A stretch of DNA of 64,000 nt from Bacillota bacterium (GTDB taxonomy: Bacteria > Bacillota > UBA4882 > UBA8346). The first letter of the stretch is position 1. Each line of letters starts with the position of its first letter. Positions 36,589 to 45,073 of this stretch are shown here, piece by piece. The stretch is taken from NCBI GenBank assembly GCA_023415835.1, contig JAEZJK010000003.1, positions 14,515-78,514 on the forward strand. The letters are read 5' to 3'. Under the pieces are notes generated by a model that saw only the letters and a program-made list of their open reading frames with translations, did not search any database and was not told where the DNA came from. A program made the translations under genes and the position numbers.

Positions 36589-37482
36589 TTATTTGTTTCT
36601 ATGATAGATACTATTGGAAGGTCCGACTCTTGTTTTAAGTTGGCCAAATTGTTGAATTTTACGTAGGCTTTCGATACCAATTTCTTTAAAAACCTGGACA
36701 CATTGGGGGCAGAATTGTTTTCCAGATTGTTCGTCGATTTCAGCTATTGCTTCTTCCATGAGCTTGGCTGCTTTGTATGGGCGATTGCTGATCATGGCGT
36801 CCAAAGCGTCAGCAATCGAAAAAATTCTTACTTCAAGGGGAATTTCTTCTCCTTTTAAACCTCGTGGATATCCTGAACCGTCATAACGTTCATGATGTAA
36901 TAATACAATATTCGCCGCAAATTTTAAATAATCAATCTTTCTAATAATTTCATACCCTACTACTGGATGTAATTTTACTAGATTCCACTCTTCAGAACTT
37001 AAGGGGCAGTTTTTTGAAAGAATAGCATCCGGTATTCCCACTTTTCCAATATCATGTAAAATTCCGGCCCAAGCAAGCAGACGAAATTTTTCTTCTCCCA
37101 ATCCAAATTTTTCAGCTATTAATAATGCATAACTGGATACTCTAGCTGAATGCCCCCATGTTTCATGATCCCTTAAATCAAGAGTATAAGCCAGGGCTTT
37201 TAAGGTTTCTTCGTAAGTTTTATTAAGCTCTTTCAGATGATTATCCTGGATTTCTAATTTTTCGGTAAAAGTTTTATTTAATAATAAAAGGTTTTGACGA
37301 AAGATCAGGAAAAGGGAAAGTATAAGTAACACTATTGGCAAAAAAAATAGTAATATTTGCCGCCAGTAATCGGCTTTGCTTGAAAACTGCCAGAAATTAC
37401 AATATCCGGCTATGAAAAAAACTAAAAAAATAAACCAAAATATAATAAAATCCAAAATAGACTTGCCTTTGATAGTCATCAA
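36589..37482 (-). CDS. Membrane-bound HD-GYP phosphodiesterase (c-di-GMP)
   Basis: The 297-residue protein has two N-terminal membrane helices (IIFWFIFLVFFIAGYC and ILLFFLPIVLLILSLFLIF), a short coiled coil, and an HD-GYP domain from about residue 95. The domain shows HSARVSSYAL, ILHDIGKVGIPD (the HD pair), HPVVGYEII, HHERYDGSGYPRGLKGEEIP (the GYP motif) and ADALDAMISNRPY. HD-GYP proteins of this sequence class hydrolyse c-di-GMP. It closes the first chemosensory cluster, so it is a likely output or companion of that pathway. AAGGTGGT precedes the ATG. Confidence 0.93.
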   Translation of the reverse strand: MMTIKGKSILDFIIFWFIFLVFFIAGYCNFWQFSSKADYWRQILLFFLPIVLLILSLFLIFRQNLLLLNKTFTEKLEIQDNHLKELNKTYEETLKALAYTLDLRDHETWGHSARVSSYALLIAEKFGLGEEKFRLLAWAGILHDIGKVGIPDAILSKNCPLSSEEWNLVKLHPVVGYEIIRKIDYLKFAANIVLLHHERYDGSGYPRGLKGEEIPLEVRIFSIADALDAMISNRPYKAAKLMEEAIAEIDEQSGKQFCPQCVQVFKEIGIESLRKIQQFGQLKTRVGPSNSIYHRNK

Positions 37483-37700
37483 ACTACCACCTTGTAATTT
37501 TTTTAGCAGTTATTCAATGATCAAAGATCAAAATTAAAGCCTATCGTTATCCAACAAACGTATTTTCTAACTATAAATTAAAATAAATTTGATTGTTATT
37601 TTCTTCCCGGAACCAATGGTAAGAATAGGAATTTTATTTCTGAAATTATTTATCCTATATAAAACTGAATACGAGAGCAGTGAAACATTAACAAGCTGAC

Positions 37701-38732
37701 TTATAATGTTTCTAAAATGGTTTGAGGAATTTTATCGAGCGGGACCACTTTTATGGCCGCTCCTATTTTGATAGCTTCTCTCGGCATTCCAAATACTACA
37801 CAGCTGGCTTCATCTTGGGCTATAGTAAAAGCGCCTGCGTCTTTCATCTCCAGTAATCCTTTAGCGCCGTCCTGACCCATTCCAGTCATTATGACACCTA
37901 CCGAATTCAGCCCGGCTGATTCGGCTACCGATTTGAACAACACTTCCACAGAAGGCCGTTGGTGATAAACCGCAGGTCCATCCTTAATTTCCACATTGTA
38001 TTGGGAATTGCTTCTTTTTAAAGTCATATGTTTATTACCAGGAGCGATTAAAACCCTCCCCGGTATTGCCATATCTCCGTCTTCGGCTTCTTTAACCTCC
38101 AGTTTGCATAAGCCATTCAACCGTTCTGCAAAAGCTTTGGTAAAAACCTCCGGCATATGTTGGACTATCAATATCGGAGGCATATTGACCGGTAGATTGA
38201 TTAATACTTCCTTAATTGCTTCCGTGCCGCCGGTTGAAGCACCGATGGCGATAACTTTATTGGTTGATCTTAAAAATGTACGGTTAAAACCTATTTCTTG
38301 ATTTGATACCGATGGCGCGCTGGGTTTAAAATACTTGACCTTAGCCGCGGCCTTGATTTTATCAATTAATTGTCCGCTCATATCATGGAAGGTGTTGGAA
38401 GAGTTCGGTTTTGCAAATACATCGACGGCGCCCAATTCCAGGGCTTTTAAGGCCACGGCGCAACCTTCCTTTGCTAAAGAACTGACAATAATTACTGGCA
38501 TTGGGTAATAGTTCATTAATTTTTCTAAGAAGGTAAACCCATCCATCCGCGGCATCTCTATATCCAAAAGCAAAACATCCGGATGGAGATGCAAAATTTT
38601 GTCCCGGCCGATATATGGATCCGGTGCGCCTCCGACCACCTCTATCCCGGGATCCCGGGCTAGTTCTCGTGTTAAAATCTTGCGGATCATCGGTGAATCG
38701 TCAACAATCAATACTTTGATAATCTTTTCCAT
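37701..38732 (-). CDS. cheB: Chemotaxis response regulator protein-glutamate methylesterase CheB (copy 1)
   Basis: The 343-residue protein has a receiver domain (IVDDSPMIRK; phosphoacceptor Asp in VLLLDIEMPRMDG; IIVSS; DVFAKP) linked to the methylesterase domain. The catalytic triad is visible as Ser in IGASTGGTEAI, His in IVQHMP and Asp in MTGMGQDGAKG. CheB demethylates or deamidates MCPs to reset their signal. A second cheB lies at 45 kb in the same cluster. The two share order and motifs but differ enough to be old paralogs. Confidence 0.95.
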   Translation of the reverse strand: MEKIIKVLIVDDSPMIRKILTRELARDPGIEVVGGAPDPYIGRDKILHLHPDVLLLDIEMPRMDGFTFLEKLMNYYPMPVIIVSSLAKEGCAVALKALELGAVDVFAKPNSSNTFHDMSGQLIDKIKAAAKVKYFKPSAPSVSNQEIGFNRTFLRSTNKVIAIGASTGGTEAIKEVLINLPVNMPPILIVQHMPEVFTKAFAERLNGLCKLEVKEAEDGDMAIPGRVLIAPGNKHMTLKRSNSQYNVEIKDGPAVYHQRPSVEVLFKSVAESAGLNSVGVIMTGMGQDGAKGLLEMKDAGAFTIAQDEASCVVFGMPREAIKIGAAIKVVPLDKIPQTILETL

Positions 38733-38819
38733 AAATTATACCTACATTCATAAACCGGACGAGCCGGAAATTAATAAAAATTTTAGAAATAAAATTCGCT
38801 GGGATCTTTATTCGATAGT

Positions 38820-39263
38820 CTACTCCAGGCAATAGATAATCGAAATATATTCGTTAAACAATTGGCAAACCAAGTTATAGGATTTAGTCCCGCTGAGCAT
38901 TAAGGATATATCTTCTCCCTTTATTATAATAGAGGGCAACAAAGAAACATTTTTGACGACATTGTATTTGCTAAGGGCTAAGGTGGCGGTGAATGACATG
39001 ATTTCACCAAGGCCGGATTTGACGGTCGCATCAAAAGATTCAACGGTGGTTTCGGTCATGAAAGAAGCAATTTTTTCCCCCAATGATTTATTTAACTTGA
39101 ATACGACTTTCCCTTTAAGAACTTCAGTAAAGCTTATCAACACGCAGACCTGTTCTTCAAATGGCACAGAAAATTCAGTCGTTTCCGGTGGAAACTGCGG
39201 ATGCATTCGATAGAGCGTAAATACTTCGGAAATAGATCTAGTAAATGCTTCTTTTAATTCCAT
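38820..39263 (-). CDS. CheX-like protein with altered phosphatase motif
   Basis: The 147-residue protein has the CheC/CheX fold pattern (VLKGKVVFKLNKSLGEKIASFM then VKSGLGEIMSFTATLALSK). In active CheX the helix carries E-x2-N; here it reads E-I-M-S, so the Asn is replaced by Ser. It is one of three CheX-like genes in the cluster, and 4 bases separate it from the next. It may have lost CheY-P phosphatase activity and act as a binding protein. Cytoplasmic; no membrane segment. Confidence 0.75.
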   Translation of the reverse strand: MELKEAFTRSISEVFTLYRMHPQFPPETTEFSVPFEEQVCVLISFTEVLKGKVVFKLNKSLGEKIASFMTETTVESFDATVKSGLGEIMSFTATLALSKYNVVKNVSLLPSIIIKGEDISLMLSGTKSYNLVCQLFNEYISIIYCLE

Positions 39264-39267
39264 GGTG

Positions 39268-39735
39268 TTACACCCCTTCGAATCCGATCTCTATTTTTGC
39301 TTGCTCATATTCCGCCTTATAAAAACGGGAAACTGATTTTGTTTTCATGATCGTGTTTTCCAAATTCTTCCCGGCAAATATAATTGGCGGAGTTAACCTC
39401 AGATCAAAAAAGGAGAATGCGTTATTGATCGAATTAATGCCGTTACCGCCGACCATATTGATAAACTCGGCGAGACTAAAAAACATTTCCTCATCGTTCT
39501 CAGCCAGCCCGCCGTTCATGCTCTCAATGATCCTGTTTACCAAACCTTCGTTCATTTCAACCATAATCTGGCCGGTGTTGATTCCAACCACGCCAATTAC
39601 CATCAGATAGTATTTGTCTCCCACAGGTTCCATACTGTCACACCGCATTAATTCCAAGCCAGTCGTTTTGAAAGCGATTTTCAAGAACCCATCTTCAATA
39701 CAATTGCAGAAATAATCCAATTTTTCTTTTTTCAT
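39268..39735 (-). CDS. CheX-like CheY-P phosphatase
   Basis: The product of about 155 residues has a CheX-type domain with GQIMVEMNEGLVNRIIESM and the phosphatase helix SLAEFINMVGGNGINS, in which E-x2-N is intact. I place the start at the ATG at 39735; a GTG five codons upstream (39750) is an alternative and neither has a strong RBS. Its closest relative here is the CheX-like gene next to cheA. It would remove phosphate from CheY. Confidence 0.8.
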   Translation of the reverse strand: MKKEKLDYFCNCIEDGFLKIAFKTTGLELMRCDSMEPVGDKYYLMVIGVVGINTGQIMVEMNEGLVNRIIESMNGGLAENDEEMFFSLAEFINMVGGNGINSINNAFSFFDLRLTPPIIFAGKNLENTIMKTKSVSRFYKAEYEQAKIEIGFEGV

Positions 39736-39750
39736 CTTGACACAATTCAC

Positions 39751-40062
39751 CTACCACAATCAGATTGATCTGATTTAGATCGAGGATAATAGTTTTCTGT
39801 TACGTATAGCAAGAGGTTCTCGCTTGTCCTGAAGGGCACGAACACACAAGAGAGTGAGTTGAGTTTAGGCTTACTTAATTTTAGCAAGATCATGTTTGGC
39901 CTCGCTCGCGCCTCGGGCCTCCTCTCTTTTGCCCCTTACCTCCTGCCCTTCACTTGTAAACCCTCGCTAAAGCCCTTACAGACGGGCTTTAGCGAGGAAC
40001 AAATGCAAATTGAACAAATTCAAGAACCATCCCAGAGGGACGAATTTCAATTTGCATATTAA
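39751..40062. other. Intergenic region with two hairpins and a direct repeat
   Basis: Hairpin 1 is CCTCGCTAAAGCCC (39962-39975) / GGGCTTTAGCGAGG (39984-39997), 14 bp perfect. Hairpin 2 is ATGCAAATTG...AAATTC / GAATTT...CAATTTGCAT within 40003-40057. Segment 39844-39900 is repeated at 41944-41999 at roughly 80 percent identity. No gene. Confidence 0.7.
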
Positions 40063-40431
40063 TCAATCACTTACCAGCCAGTCTTTGGCTCCTATCTCCG
40101 TGTCGAAAGCTTTTACCCTATCTCTTTGAGTTAAAGCGACAACAATGTTATAGGCCACTTGTTGCAAGCCTTTCAAACCGATAACAGCTGTCTTCTTTTG
40201 ATATTGAACAGTTTTTTCTTGGGAGTTTTTAAATTTGTTTAAAACCTCCGTGTCAAAACCAAGATTTTGAACGTTGGTCAATGATAACACCGAGTTAGGA
40301 GGATATTGCATAATTTCATTCTCAATGGCTTGAATAAGCTGGAACGTTTTTTCCTTGGATTCGCTTACAACGGAATAATCGGTATAAATAATCCCTTTAC
40401 CTTTATATACAATTTTAGAGAGTCCTTCCAC
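40063..40431 (-). CDS. SpoIIAA-like (STAS/SEC14-related) protein
   Basis: This is a small cytoplasmic alpha/beta protein of 122 residues. It starts MEGLSKIVYKGKGIIYTDYS and contains SVLSLTNVQNLGFDTEVLNKFK, KKTAVIGLKGLQQVAYNIV and a C-terminal RVKAFDTEIGAKDWL. The fold pattern, especially the AVIGLKGL strand-turn and the AFDTEEEAKEWL-type end, fits the SpoIIAA-like family. An intact paralog lies at 42.0-42.4 kb and a broken one at 41.8 kb. Placement among chemotaxis genes suggests a signalling role, not shown. Confidence 0.8.
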   Translation of the reverse strand: MEGLSKIVYKGKGIIYTDYSVVSESKEKTFQLIQAIENEIMQYPPNSVLSLTNVQNLGFDTEVLNKFKNSQEKTVQYQKKTAVIGLKGLQQVAYNIVVALTQRDRVKAFDTEIGAKDWLVSD

Positions 40432-40625
40432 TTAAAATATCCCCTTTCCCTTTTGTAATGAGAACACGAGGTGTGTATGATTGACAGAATTAGGCGATTT
40501 CATAATTCCTTTTTTCTGGCTTCGCATACAATATATTGATAGACTAAAATAAAACCTACACTATATATTGCATGCGAAGATAAATTTTTGTAATTATGAA
40601 ACTCGCTCAGAATATTAATTCGGTA

Positions 40626-41795
40626 TCAATCTTTTACATAATTTTTTTCCCTTTGATATTTCGGGTTTTGCGTGCAGTGTACCGCAAAGTGTTGCTCGGG
40701 ATCCATCAAATCGCCCAAACACTTGCCGCACCAAATGCATTTATTGATTTTTTCACCGGTAACCGATTTCTTGACAAAGCCTTGATCCGCAAACTGCATT
40801 CTTCCATAGCCGACCAGGTCGGTCTTTCCCTCTTTTAAAAGCTCTTCGCCTTTTTCCAGCGAACCGATGAATGCCGCATGAGCTATCGGAAGCGAAGTGT
40901 ACTCTTTCAACTTTTTGGCGGTGTAAGCATATCTTGCTGCCGGCTCCAATTTGGCGGGAAAGTAAATGACCGACGATTCAAAGATGGTTAAGGATGCGCT
41001 GAACATGTCCGCGCCCGCTTTTTCAAGCAAGGGCGTAATCATTTCATAATCATCAGGCACTAAACCGCCATCCACTAATTCGTCGACACTGAGGCGAACG
41101 TCGATGATAACACTGTTCCCTAATGTTTTACGGATCGCTTCAATGATTTCAACCACTATCCGGCACCGGTTTTCGACCGAACCCCCGTATTCATCGGTCC
41201 GTTTGTTAGTATAGGGAGACAAGAAGTTAGACAATAAATAACCGTGGGCGGCATGTACCTGTAGGATTTTATATCCGGCTTCAGCCGCCAAAACCGCGCC
41301 ATTGACAAAGTCATTTTTTACTCTCCGAATATCATCCGCGTCCATTACTTTTATTTGATAATTTGGATCGCATTGAGAGGATACCGGGCAGGGGATATTG
41401 CTTGGCGCTAAAATAGGCTTGCCGGTAAAAGTGGTCACCGATTGCCTGCCGAAATTCATCAATTGAATCGCCGGTATAGCGCCCCAGGCTTCTATCTCCC
41501 GACAGAGTTTCCGATTGCTTTCCATATGCCGTTTATCATAGATGCCCATGATATATTCAAACCGAAGCGAATCCGGCGATACGGTGGCGGCCCCGGTATA
41601 AACAATCCCGCACCCGTTTTCCGCAAGGCTCACATAATAATCATGCAATTTGTCCGAAACCGAACCGTCCTTATTGGCCCAGTTAAAGCCCCAGGGAGGG
41701 AAGAAAATGCGATTTGGAATAATCAAGTTGCCGATTTTCATGGGACTAAACAAGAGCGGATATTTTTCTCTACCTTTTCCATTTATCTCCAGCAT
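40626..41795 (-). CDS. Old-Yellow-Enzyme family NADH:flavin oxidoreductase
   Basis: The 389-residue TIM-barrel FMN protein shows FSPMKIGNLIIPNRI, IQLMNFGRQS, GYKILQVHAAHGYLLSNFLSPYTNKRTDEYGGSVENR (the His-Ala-Ala-His substrate site), VDVRLS-type strand and, at the end, GKTDLVGYGRMQFADQGF. A short cysteine cluster near the C-terminus (KCIWCGKCLGD) recalls the iron-sulfur motif of 2,4-dienoyl-CoA reductase-like members, but the FAD/NADH half of those enzymes is missing. It is inserted between SpoIIAA-like genes in a chemosensory cluster, an unusual place. Substrate unknown. Confidence 0.88.
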   Translation of the reverse strand: MLEINGKGREKYPLLFSPMKIGNLIIPNRIFFPPWGFNWANKDGSVSDKLHDYYVSLAENGCGIVYTGAATVSPDSLRFEYIMGIYDKRHMESNRKLCREIEAWGAIPAIQLMNFGRQSVTTFTGKPILAPSNIPCPVSSQCDPNYQIKVMDADDIRRVKNDFVNGAVLAAEAGYKILQVHAAHGYLLSNFLSPYTNKRTDEYGGSVENRCRIVVEIIEAIRKTLGNSVIIDVRLSVDELVDGGLVPDDYEMITPLLEKAGADMFSASLTIFESSVIYFPAKLEPAARYAYTAKKLKEYTSLPIAHAAFIGSLEKGEELLKEGKTDLVGYGRMQFADQGFVKKSVTGEKINKCIWCGKCLGDLMDPEQHFAVHCTQNPKYQREKNYVKD

Positions 41796-41831
41796 TTAAA
41801 TTCCTCCTCAAATCTTATGGATAGGTTTGTT

Positions 41832-41902
41832 TTAATCATCGCTTGCCAGCCATTCTTTGGCCTCTGTCTCCGAGTCGAAAGCCCTTACCTTATCTTTTTA
41901 TA
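41832..41902 (-). pseudogene. C-terminal remnant of a third SpoIIAA-like gene
   Basis: The minus strand encodes DKVRAFDSETEAKEWLASDD and a stop, matching the C-terminal ends of the two intact paralogs (RVKAFDTEIGAKDWLVSD and NTKAFDTEEEAKEWLVKD). Just upstream an in-frame TAA and a CTCCCTCTC/GAGAGGGAG hairpin (41912-41939) replace the rest of the gene. Confidence 0.85.
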
Positions 41903-42022
41903 AAGAGGTCTCTCCCTCTCTTTCCAAATAGAGAGGGAGTGTCACAAAAGGGTGAGTTAAGTTTACTTACTTAATTTTTGCAAGATAATACCTGGCCTTT
42001 GCTGTTGCTTCTTGCTTCATAA

Positions 42023-42403
42023 TCAATCCTTCACCAGCCACTCCTTGGCTTCCTCTTCGGTATCGAACGCTTTGGTATTATGATTAGCTAAACCGATAAC
42101 GAAATTGTAACCCGCTTTGGCAAGTCCTTTTACCCCGACAATAGCTGATTTCTTCATATAGGGACTAACTTTATCCATGCTATTTTTCATAGCGTTCAAA
42201 ATATCCATGTCAAAGTACATATTTTGAACATTTGTTAATGCCAATAGGGTTTTTGTTGAATATTTTGAATATTCCGCGCTAACAGCTTTTTCAAGTTCCA
42301 ATGTTTTTGCTTTTTGAGTGCTTTTATCTTCTGCAAAAGTCATATAATTACCGTAGACAATAGTTTTACCTTTATAGTTAATTATAGATAGTCCTTCCAC
42401 CAT
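42023..42403 (-). CDS. SpoIIAA-like (STAS/SEC14-related) protein
   Basis: I place the start at the ATG at 42403, eight bases after AGGAGG, giving 126 residues; the frame is open upstream to 42493 but without an RBS. The protein begins MVEGLSIINYKGKTIVYGNY and has LLALTNVQNMYFDMDILNAMK, KKSAIVGVKGLAKAGYNFV and NTKAFDTEEEAKEWL. It is clearly paralogous to the 40.1-40.4 kb gene along its whole length. Directly behind its stop lies the repeat that is also found at 39844-39900, so gene and flank were duplicated together. Confidence 0.82.
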   Translation of the reverse strand: MVEGLSIINYKGKTIVYGNYMTFAEDKSTQKAKTLELEKAVSAEYSKYSTKTLLALTNVQNMYFDMDILNAMKNSMDKVSPYMKKSAIVGVKGLAKAGYNFVIGLANHNTKAFDTEEEAKEWLVKD

Positions 42404-42570
42404 TTGAATTTCCTCCTTCGTTTTTTTGGTATGAGTCACAGCCGTTGAGATGTAAGCAATAAATAATCTTGTTACCGGATTGTCATTTACCACGCTCCTT
42501 TCACTGTTTTGTTATTCAACCCGTTTCCGGTACATGAATAACCTGAAAGAGAATTTCACCGTCGCTTGCC

Positions 42571-43401
42571 TTATGTTTGGCCCTGCTTCAGATAAATTGC
42601 GGGCTGGACATATTGAAAACTGTGCCGTTTATTGATCAGGGTCTCGGAATGTCCGATAAATAGCAACCCCCCGGGGATTAAAATCTCATAAAACTTATTG
42701 ATCAAGTTTTGTTGGACTTCAAGATCAAAATAAATCATAACATTCCGGCAGAAGATCATATCAAAAGTGTCTTTAAAGGAAAAAGCGTCCATTAGGTTAA
42801 ACAAACGGAAAGTGATCATCTCTTTTAGAATGGGCTTGATTTCATAAATCTCTTCGGTCCGGTTAAAATAAGTTGTTACGTAATATGGATCCATTTCTTT
42901 CTTGATACCGTTCAATCGATAATTGCCGGTTTGAGCGGCGGCCAAAGTCCGGCTACTGACATCGGTGGCCAGTATTTTAATGCTAATTCCCGGGGGAAGC
43001 CATTCCTTCAATATCATCGCTAACGTATATGGTTCTTCTCCGGTTGAGCAACCGGCGCTCCAGATTTTGATCTCGTTATTTCTAGTTATCCGCCGGTTGG
43101 TTTCAAAGATCGATCGCAACTGGCTCCTGATATACTCAAAATGTTTCTTCTCCCGGAAAAAACTGGATTGATGGACGGTCACTTCGTCAACAAAGTCATT
43201 CCAATATTTCGGGTCAGATCCTTTAGTTAAAAGTTCATAAAACAGGTCGTATGAGTCCACGCCATGACGGCGCATTACTTTATCGATCCTCGCCTGGAGC
43301 ATTTCCAATTTGGCCGGAGTAAAATGGATCCCCAGGGCGCGCCGGATCAAGGCGCAATACTTATCAAGAAAATGGCTGCTGACATTTGGTGTCGGTGTCA
43401 T
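42571..43401 (-). CDS. cheR: MCP glutamate methyltransferase CheR
   Basis: CheR methylates receptor glutamates with SAM. The 276-residue protein has an N-terminal helical domain (YCALIRRALGIHFTPAKLEMLQ), then VTVHQSSFFREKKHF, the SAM motif IWSAGCSTGEEPYTLAMIL, ILATDVSSRTLAAAQTG, and FDMIFCRNVMIYFD, all family-typical. It lies 6 bases after the MCP gene and completes the adaptation pair with CheB. Confidence 0.95.
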   Translation of the reverse strand: MTPTPNVSSHFLDKYCALIRRALGIHFTPAKLEMLQARIDKVMRRHGVDSYDLFYELLTKGSDPKYWNDFVDEVTVHQSSFFREKKHFEYIRSQLRSIFETNRRITRNNEIKIWSAGCSTGEEPYTLAMILKEWLPPGISIKILATDVSSRTLAAAQTGNYRLNGIKKEMDPYYVTTYFNRTEEIYEIKPILKEMITFRLFNLMDAFSFKDTFDMIFCRNVMIYFDLEVQQNLINKFYEILIPGGLLFIGHSETLINKRHSFQYVQPAIYLKQGQT

Positions 43402-43407
43402 TTGCGT

Positions 43408-44985
43408 CTAAAAGTAATGCGAGTCTTTATCTAGCGGAATCACATCTTCCGGCGAAACGAGCTTGGTTTTTTTGCCTTTTTCCTGAGGGTTTTTTAAAAG
43501 ATTTGTAGCGCCAATCATTCCCGGTTTGTCCATCTCTTCTTTTAGGAAGATAGATGTTCCATTTATCAATAATGAAAGCCCCCGGATCATCTGTTTCATA
43601 TTATCGACTTGATTAAGTAATTCTTCGGCGGCCGTAGAGCTTTTTTCGCTATTGGCCACATTTTGTTGAGTCGTTAATTCAATTTGGTTCATGGCGCCAT
43701 ATACCTGATTAACACCTTCACTCTGCTCCTGGGTGGCGATAGCGATTTCTTCCATCAGCTGACTCACTTTTTTGGATTGTTTGGCAATATCGTCTAAGGC
43801 CTTTTGGACTTTCCCGGCGACTTGCACTCCTTTACCGGAAAGTTCAATATTGGCTTCAATTATGTCGGTGGTGTCCTTGGCCGCTTGAGCGCTCCGGTGC
43901 GCAAGGTTTCTAACCTCCTCGGCCACTACCGCGAAGCCCATCCCGTATTCTCCGGCCCTGGCTGCTTCGACAGCTGCGTTTAACGCCAGGATATTGGTTT
44001 GAAAGGCAATATCGTCAATTACTTTGATAATTTTAGCAATCTGATCGCTCGATTTTTTAATTTCTTCGATCGAACTCATCATCTCCTCCATCTCTGAGTT
44101 GCCCCGATCCGCCGTTTCAGTTGCTTGTTGCGATAGTTGAGCCGCCTGTTTAGTGTTGGCGGTATTTTGCTGCAACATTGTGGAGGTCTCTTCCATTATC
44201 GAAGAGGTCTCTTCAATGGCCGAAGCTTGCTCGGCGCTCCCACTGGCTAGTTGTTGAGCCGTTTCCGACAACTGGTTGGAAGTATCCCACACTTGGAGCG
44301 AAGTCTCGTTCATACCTTTAATGATCCGGTTGATTGGCTTATTTAAACTTCTGACGGTAACCCAGGTATGGAAAGCGCCGACTATTACACTAATCAAAGC
44401 CAGTAATACCAAAAGCCGGAGGTTATTATTATTAAACCCGATTGTTCCCGCCTTCGCTTTTTCAATTGTATCAATGTTCAGCTGGTTATACAGTTCCAAG
44501 GTTTTAATCAACTTATCTGTTTCCGGTTCAACTTGTGTAACTATCAATTGGACTGCTTCCTGGTGTTTATTTCTGGTCATGTCAAGTTCGACAACCTGGC
44601 TATTGAGTTTTTGAATGTTCTGCTTGTATTTATCAACCTGAGTACGAAGGTTGCTTTCCTGAGCGCCAGCCGTTAACTTTGACAACTTTCCCCAAGCCTG
44701 GCCATATTTTGCCCAATCTGCTTCGATCCGGTTCGAGTATTTGATCCTGGTTCCCTGATCCAAAGCGAGCACTACCGTACAGACATTCCGGTTCACTTCC
44801 TTGATTGATTCCCTCAGGTCATTGATTAAGAGGTCCTTCGTGATATATTCATCCATAAGCGATTTGAATTCCACATTGAACTTAGTCAAGCTAAATACGG
44901 CAACCCCCACCAATAGTACTGAAAACCCTATCCACATGAAGACGTTTAAAACCAAACGCGCGCTAAATTTGACCTTTTTTTTCAT
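43408..44985 (-). CDS. Methyl-accepting chemotaxis protein (copy 1)
   Basis: The ATG at 44985 follows GGAGGT, giving 525 residues; an upstream ATG at 45000 is weaker. An N-terminal helix (LVLNVFMWIGFSVLLVGVAVF) is followed by a periplasmic/extracellular helical bundle (about 40-185), a second helix near 195 and a long cytoplasmic coiled coil. The hairpin tip reads IDDIAFQTNILALNAAVEAARAGEYGMGFAVVAEEVRNLA, the CheW/CheA contact. The C-terminus ends PEDVIPLDKDSHYF after a linker; a near-identical tail occurs in the second MCP. Ligand unknown. Confidence 0.94.
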   Translation of the reverse strand: MKKKVKFSARLVLNVFMWIGFSVLLVGVAVFSLTKFNVEFKSLMDEYITKDLLINDLRESIKEVNRNVCTVVLALDQGTRIKYSNRIEADWAKYGQAWGKLSKLTAGAQESNLRTQVDKYKQNIQKLNSQVVELDMTRNKHQEAVQLIVTQVEPETDKLIKTLELYNQLNIDTIEKAKAGTIGFNNNNLRLLVLLALISVIVGAFHTWVTVRSLNKPINRIIKGMNETSLQVWDTSNQLSETAQQLASGSAEQASAIEETSSIMEETSTMLQQNTANTKQAAQLSQQATETADRGNSEMEEMMSSIEEIKKSSDQIAKIIKVIDDIAFQTNILALNAAVEAARAGEYGMGFAVVAEEVRNLAHRSAQAAKDTTDIIEANIELSGKGVQVAGKVQKALDDIAKQSKKVSQLMEEIAIATQEQSEGVNQVYGAMNQIELTTQQNVANSEKSSTAAEELLNQVDNMKQMIRGLSLLINGTSIFLKEEMDKPGMIGATNLLKNPQEKGKKTKLVSPEDVIPLDKDSHYF

Positions 44986-45073
44986 TGACGCTACCTCCAA
45001 TTTATCAATATTTATTTCAATTTACATACTAGAGAAAGACTTATTCCCAAACCTTTGTTTTAGGGTTCGCCGT

